Shown here one piece after another: positions 5,889 to 7,840 of a DNA stretch of 7,840 nt (positions are counted from its first letter, which is position 1; each line of letters starts with the position of its first letter). A model generated the notes under the pieces. It was not told the origin of the DNA and did not search any database. It saw nothing but the letters and a program-made list of their open reading frames with translations. The DNA is taken from NCBI GenBank assembly GCA_030039005.1, contig JASHQT010000576.1, forward strand, positions 1-7,840, in the 5' to 3' direction. The position numbers and the translations under genes are program-made. This stretch comes from Bryobacteraceae bacterium. Its GTDB lineage: Bacteria; Acidobacteriota; Terriglobia; Bryobacterales; Bryobacteraceae.

Positions 5889-6077
5889 TTATTTTTGCCT
5901 GTTGATGATTATACGTCGATCCATTTCGACCTTGGAGATCTTCATGATCTTCCTCATGCCGCGTTTGAAGCGCCGGAACTCGGGGGTATTTCGGAACTCT
6001 TCGTCGGTAAGGCGCGGCTCTTCCCACGCCCTTCGCGTTTCAGGACTATCTTGTGTTCGAGGCCCTTCATCAGCCAT
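5889..6077 (-). CDS. IS1595-associated small protein, 62 aa
   Basis: This small charged protein has ATG at 6077 overlapping the transposase stop (ATGGCTGA), so translation was probably coupled to it. It begins MADEGPRTQDSPETRRAWEE and then has a more conserved-looking half (LTDEEFRNTPEFRRFKRGMRKI) ending in a basic helix. Short acidic/basic ORFs directly after IS1595-type transposases occur elsewhere, as recalled and not searched, and have no established function. Possibilities are a transposition modulator or a small antitoxin-like protein. The reading frame is intact although the transposase is truncated. Confidence 0.68.
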   Translation of the reverse strand: MADEGPRTQDSPETRRAWEEPRLTDEEFRNTPEFRRFKRGMRKIMKISKVEMDRRIIINRQK

Positions 6078-6378
6078 GTTGCGTAGCCTGCGATTTACCG
6101 GTGAGTTGCTCGTAAGTCAGCCGCCGTCCCACGATATGCTTCAAGATGGTTGCGAACCTTTCAGCGTCGGTAGTTTTTCGATGATTATATCGAAACGCCT
6201 GCTCGTCAAGGTAACGGAATAGATGGAACGGTTCAACGCTGATGTAGGTGCCGTGCAGACCACGCTTCAAAAGGCTCCAGAAGTTCTCCATCGTGTTCGT
6301 ATGGACATTGCCGTTCACGTACTCGGCGGCATGGTTCACAACTTCATGCTTGAACTCTGGCGACAAACCGCTGCCGCT
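6070..6378 (-). pseudogene. IS1595-family (ISXO2-like DDE) transposase, 3' fragment
   Basis: This is the C-terminal part of a DDE-type transposase that would cut and rejoin IS ends. Homologous sequence begins at LSPEFKHEVVNHAAEYVNG (about 6378). It continues through the characteristic VHTNTMENFWSLLKRGLHGT segment containing the catalytic-region Asn/Glu, then FHLFRYLDEQAFRYNHRK, and ends with RRLTYEQLTGK. The N-terminal zinc-ribbon region and the first catalytic Asp residues (roughly two thirds of a normal 300-aa protein) are absent. Upstream codons to 6414 read as unrelated sequence, so the copy is inactive. Its TGA overlaps the ATG of the following small gene. Confidence 0.87.
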
Positions 6379-6387
6379 ACGGGCCGG

Positions 6388-6741
6388 ATGCGTCGCGGAT
6401 TCGTGATCGCCCATTCCTGCGGACTCGCGCTAGTCCACCCGTCCGAATCGGGCGAGTTCGGCGTCACCGAACATGGCGCTGACGAAGACATCCGGCAGGG
6501 ATGGCTTGTGACGCATACGTCGTCTGGCAAAGGTTTCGGCCTGACGCTCAGTTTCAAGCGCGCCACAGACGCACTACTATTAGCGGCATCGTTTGCGGTC
6601 GATTGGACGCAAGACGCGGACACGCTCAAAGCTGACCCGGAGTTCCGCCGGGCCGGATACTCGGTTCAAGCCCAATTCTCCAGCGGGCACGAGAAAGAAT
6701 CGGCCAAGCAGAAGCTTGCTGACTTGGAGCGTGCGGCATGA
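6388..6741 (+). CDS. hypothetical protein coupled to the integrase, 117 aa
   Basis: I do not recognise the family. ATG at 6388 is the first plausible start after the IS fragment. No Shine-Dalgarno precedes it, and the frame is open upstream only through antisense of the transposase, so the true 5' end may have been lost. Residues 24-75 look like a small alpha/beta fold (DIRQGWLVTHTSSGKGFGLT, then TDALLLAASFAVDWTQDADT). They are followed by a charged C-terminal helix (EKESAKQKLADLERAA). The stop overlaps the integrase ATG as ATGA (6738-6741), so the two proteins were made together. A role in integration or excision control is an inference from this coupling only. Confidence 0.68.
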   Translation: MRRGFVIAHSCGLALVHPSESGEFGVTEHGADEDIRQGWLVTHTSSGKGFGLTLSFKRATDALLLAASFAVDWTQDADTLKADPEFRRAGYSVQAQFSSGHEKESAKQKLADLERAA

Positions 6742-7626
6742 CGGCCGACAATGCGGTCATTGGGCCTATCGCAGCTAACAATGGCGCGAAGGGGGCGGAC
6801 ATGGTTCCGCTCCCCCTCGATCAAGTCAGGGAGTTCGCGCGCCACAGCAAGGCGGAGAATACTCTCCGAGGTTACCGGGCGGATTGGCGCGATTTCTGCG
6901 AGTGGTGCGAGGCGCACGCGGTGGGTCCGTTGCCTGCACTACCTGAGACCGTGGCGTCTTATATCGCCGAATGCGCCCGCCGGTTGAAGGTCGGCAGTAT
7001 CCAACGGCGGCTAAACGCCATTGCCGAGGCGCACAAGGCGATGGGCGCGGAGTCCCCAACGTCTGCCGGCATCGTGCGGGCAACGCTGAAGGGCATCCGA
7101 CGCACTAACTATAGGGACCGCTGCCAACCCAAAGGCCGCCGCACTGACAGACGACATCCGCACTATGGTGGATGCGGCGGGCGACGGCACCATTGGCGCG
7201 CGTGATCGCGCGCTAGTCCTGCTCGGGTTCGCGGGGGCTTTCCGCCGGTCTGAACTCGTGGGCTTGGATATCGAGGATTGCGCATTCGGCAATGACGGCT
7301 TGACCGTGACGCTGCGGCGCTCCAAAACCGATCAGGACGGCGTCGGGCGCAAGATCGGCATTCCGTATGGATCGAATCCCGAGACCTGTCCGGTCCGCAC
7401 TATTGAGGCCTGGATCGAGCAGGCCGCACTATCGAGCGGCGCACTATTCCGGGCCATCAACCGGCATGGGCAGGTGCAGGCGGGCCGATTATCCGTGGCG
7501 ACCTTGAGGGACTGGCGTTTCCGGCGCGTTGGACCACCGTTTTGCAAGTTCGGAAAAAGCGTCAGGTATCCCGTCCGCGAACTGGAGAAGTTCGCGGAAG
7601 CGGCCATCGTAAAAACGGCGGCGTAA
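6738..7626 (+). pseudogene. tyrosine recombinase, frameshifted and fused to an excisionase-like HTH end
   Basis: The first frame (from ATG 6738) carries the N-terminal core-binding domain: HSKAENTLRGYRADWRDFCEW, VASYIAECARRLKVGSIQRR and ATLKGIRRT. At 7104-7111 a tandem ACTA shifts the frame. From 7108 the homologous frame resumes with TIGTAANPKAAALTDDIRTM and reaches the catalytic domain (ARDRALVLLGFAGAFRRSEL, with the first catalytic Arg in FRRSE, and RRSKTDQDG with the catalytic Lys). After QVQAGRLS (about 7494) the expected HxxR, His/Trp and Tyr motifs never appear. Instead the frame continues as VATLRDWRFRRVGPPFCKFG, KSVRYPVRELEKF and a stop at 7626, which is the end of an AlpA/excisionase-like DNA-binding protein. 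The rebuilt length is about 294 aa, close to a normal integrase only because of the foreign tail. It cannot be an active recombinase. Confidence 0.85.
7104..7111 (+). repeat. ACTA tandem duplication that shifts the integrase frame
   Basis: ACTA occurs twice in direct tandem. Removing one copy restores a continuous integrase reading RRTIGTAANPKAAALT. This makes a four-base duplication the simplest explanation of the frameshift. Confidence 0.75.
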
Positions 7627-7641
7627 ATCAGAAGGGGGCCT

Positions 7642-7687
7642 AAAGCCCACCCGCTTGCGTTTCAAGGTACCGGGGTACCGGGCTTTT
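7642..7687 (+). terminator. candidate terminator with tandem GGTACCGG inside
   Basis: AAAGCCC (7642-7648) pairs with GGGCTTT (7680-7686) and ends in TTTT (7684-7687), 16 bases after the fusion-ORF stop. The loop contains GGTACCGG twice in tandem (7666-7681), and the GGTACC units can pair with each other to make a compact inner stem. The T-run is short, so termination efficiency is uncertain. Confidence 0.5.
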
Positions 7688-7747
7688 CCCCCTCTGCCGA
7701 TCCCTCCAGATTTCGGCCACGGTGTGCTTGCCCCCTGGGCTGACACA

Positions 7748-7765
7748 AACGGTTAAGACACCGTT
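7748..7765. repeat. inverted repeat AACGGT-N6-ACCGTT
   Basis: Six-base perfect arms surround TAAGAC, beyond the integrase terminator. It could be an arm-type site, part of an attachment site or chance. The last 150 bases of the window show no gene on either strand. Confidence 0.35.
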
Positions 7766-7840
7766 GGCCGTTCGCTGAAAAATCCTCGACCGGCAAAACG
7801 ACTGTAGCGCATACTGGTTCCCGGCTGGTGAAGCGGAGGC

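Larger units (their letters stand above)
5889..6378 (-). mobile_element. IS1595-type insertion sequence remnant
   Basis: This is the right-hand part of an IS1595-group element, comprising the transposase 3' end and an overlapping passenger gene. The 5' part of the transposase and the left terminal repeat are missing. I could not identify the right terminal inverted repeat downstream of 5889, so the outer boundary is uncertain. The inner break is near 6378, about ten bases from the ATG of the next plus-strand gene. Confidence 0.7.

Noticed and set aside
7096..7120. Resemblance to a T7 promoter end (ACTATAGGG)
   Set aside because: Only nine bases match, and they read as integrase codons (T-I-G) once the ACTA duplication is removed. 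Vector contamination is not supported.
1..7840. CRISPR array, tRNA or rRNA genes
   Set aside because: No regularly spaced repeats and no tRNA-like or rRNA-like stretches were seen on either strand.

Overview
The window looks like an accessory, partly decayed stretch of chromosome from an acidobacterium, probably of the Solibacter/Bryobacter type. This is inferred from protein style and is not proven. The evidence is a sigma-70-like ECF factor of the 'MTPGS..ITxLLRAWxxGD' type that is abundant in that group, an RecQ-like helicase carrying the 'VQRTGWGKS' Walker A, an IS1595-type transposase, and a Tyr/Gly/His-rich exported protein. Base composition is moderately GC-rich throughout.

Layout. 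Positions 1-420 hold no confident gene, only a weak minus-strand candidate. Positions 421-1035 (minus) encode an intact ECF sigma factor. Immediately upstream of it lies a RecQ-family helicase remnant (about 1220-2156, minus), which is frameshifted near 1472 and cut off before helicase motif VI. Around 2265-2290 is an abrupt join to a 3' gene fragment on the plus strand (2289-2474). Next come a 55-aa double-CxxC protein (2607-2774, minus, with a perfect Shine-Dalgarno), a divergent exported protein (3078-3512, plus), and a strong hairpin between convergent genes (3544-3576).

Positions 4759-3598 (minus) form a compact, translationally coupled operon behind a TTGACA promoter. Its genes are a Clp-N domain fused to an excisionase/MerR-type helix-turn-helix, a DUF4242 protein, and an 82-aa unknown. 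This is the best intact candidate for an unusual system.

The right part is a graveyard of mobile DNA. It holds a single-pass membrane protein with two frameshifts (4992-5765, minus), the 3' end of an IS1595-type transposase with an overlapping 62-aa passenger gene (6378-5889, minus), and a 117-aa unknown. That unknown is coupled by ATGA to a tyrosine recombinase (6738-7626, plus). The recombinase carries a frameshifting ACTA duplication, and its C-terminal catalytic half has been replaced in frame by the end of an excisionase-like helix-turn-helix protein. A putative terminator and a tandem GGTACCGG repeat follow.

How the parts work together: only the Clp-N/HTH-DUF4242-unknown set and the 117-aa protein-integrase pair look like functional units by gene overlap. 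Four coding sequences are frameshifted. Each frameshift could be natural decay or a sequencing/assembly error, and this cannot be decided from the sequence alone.
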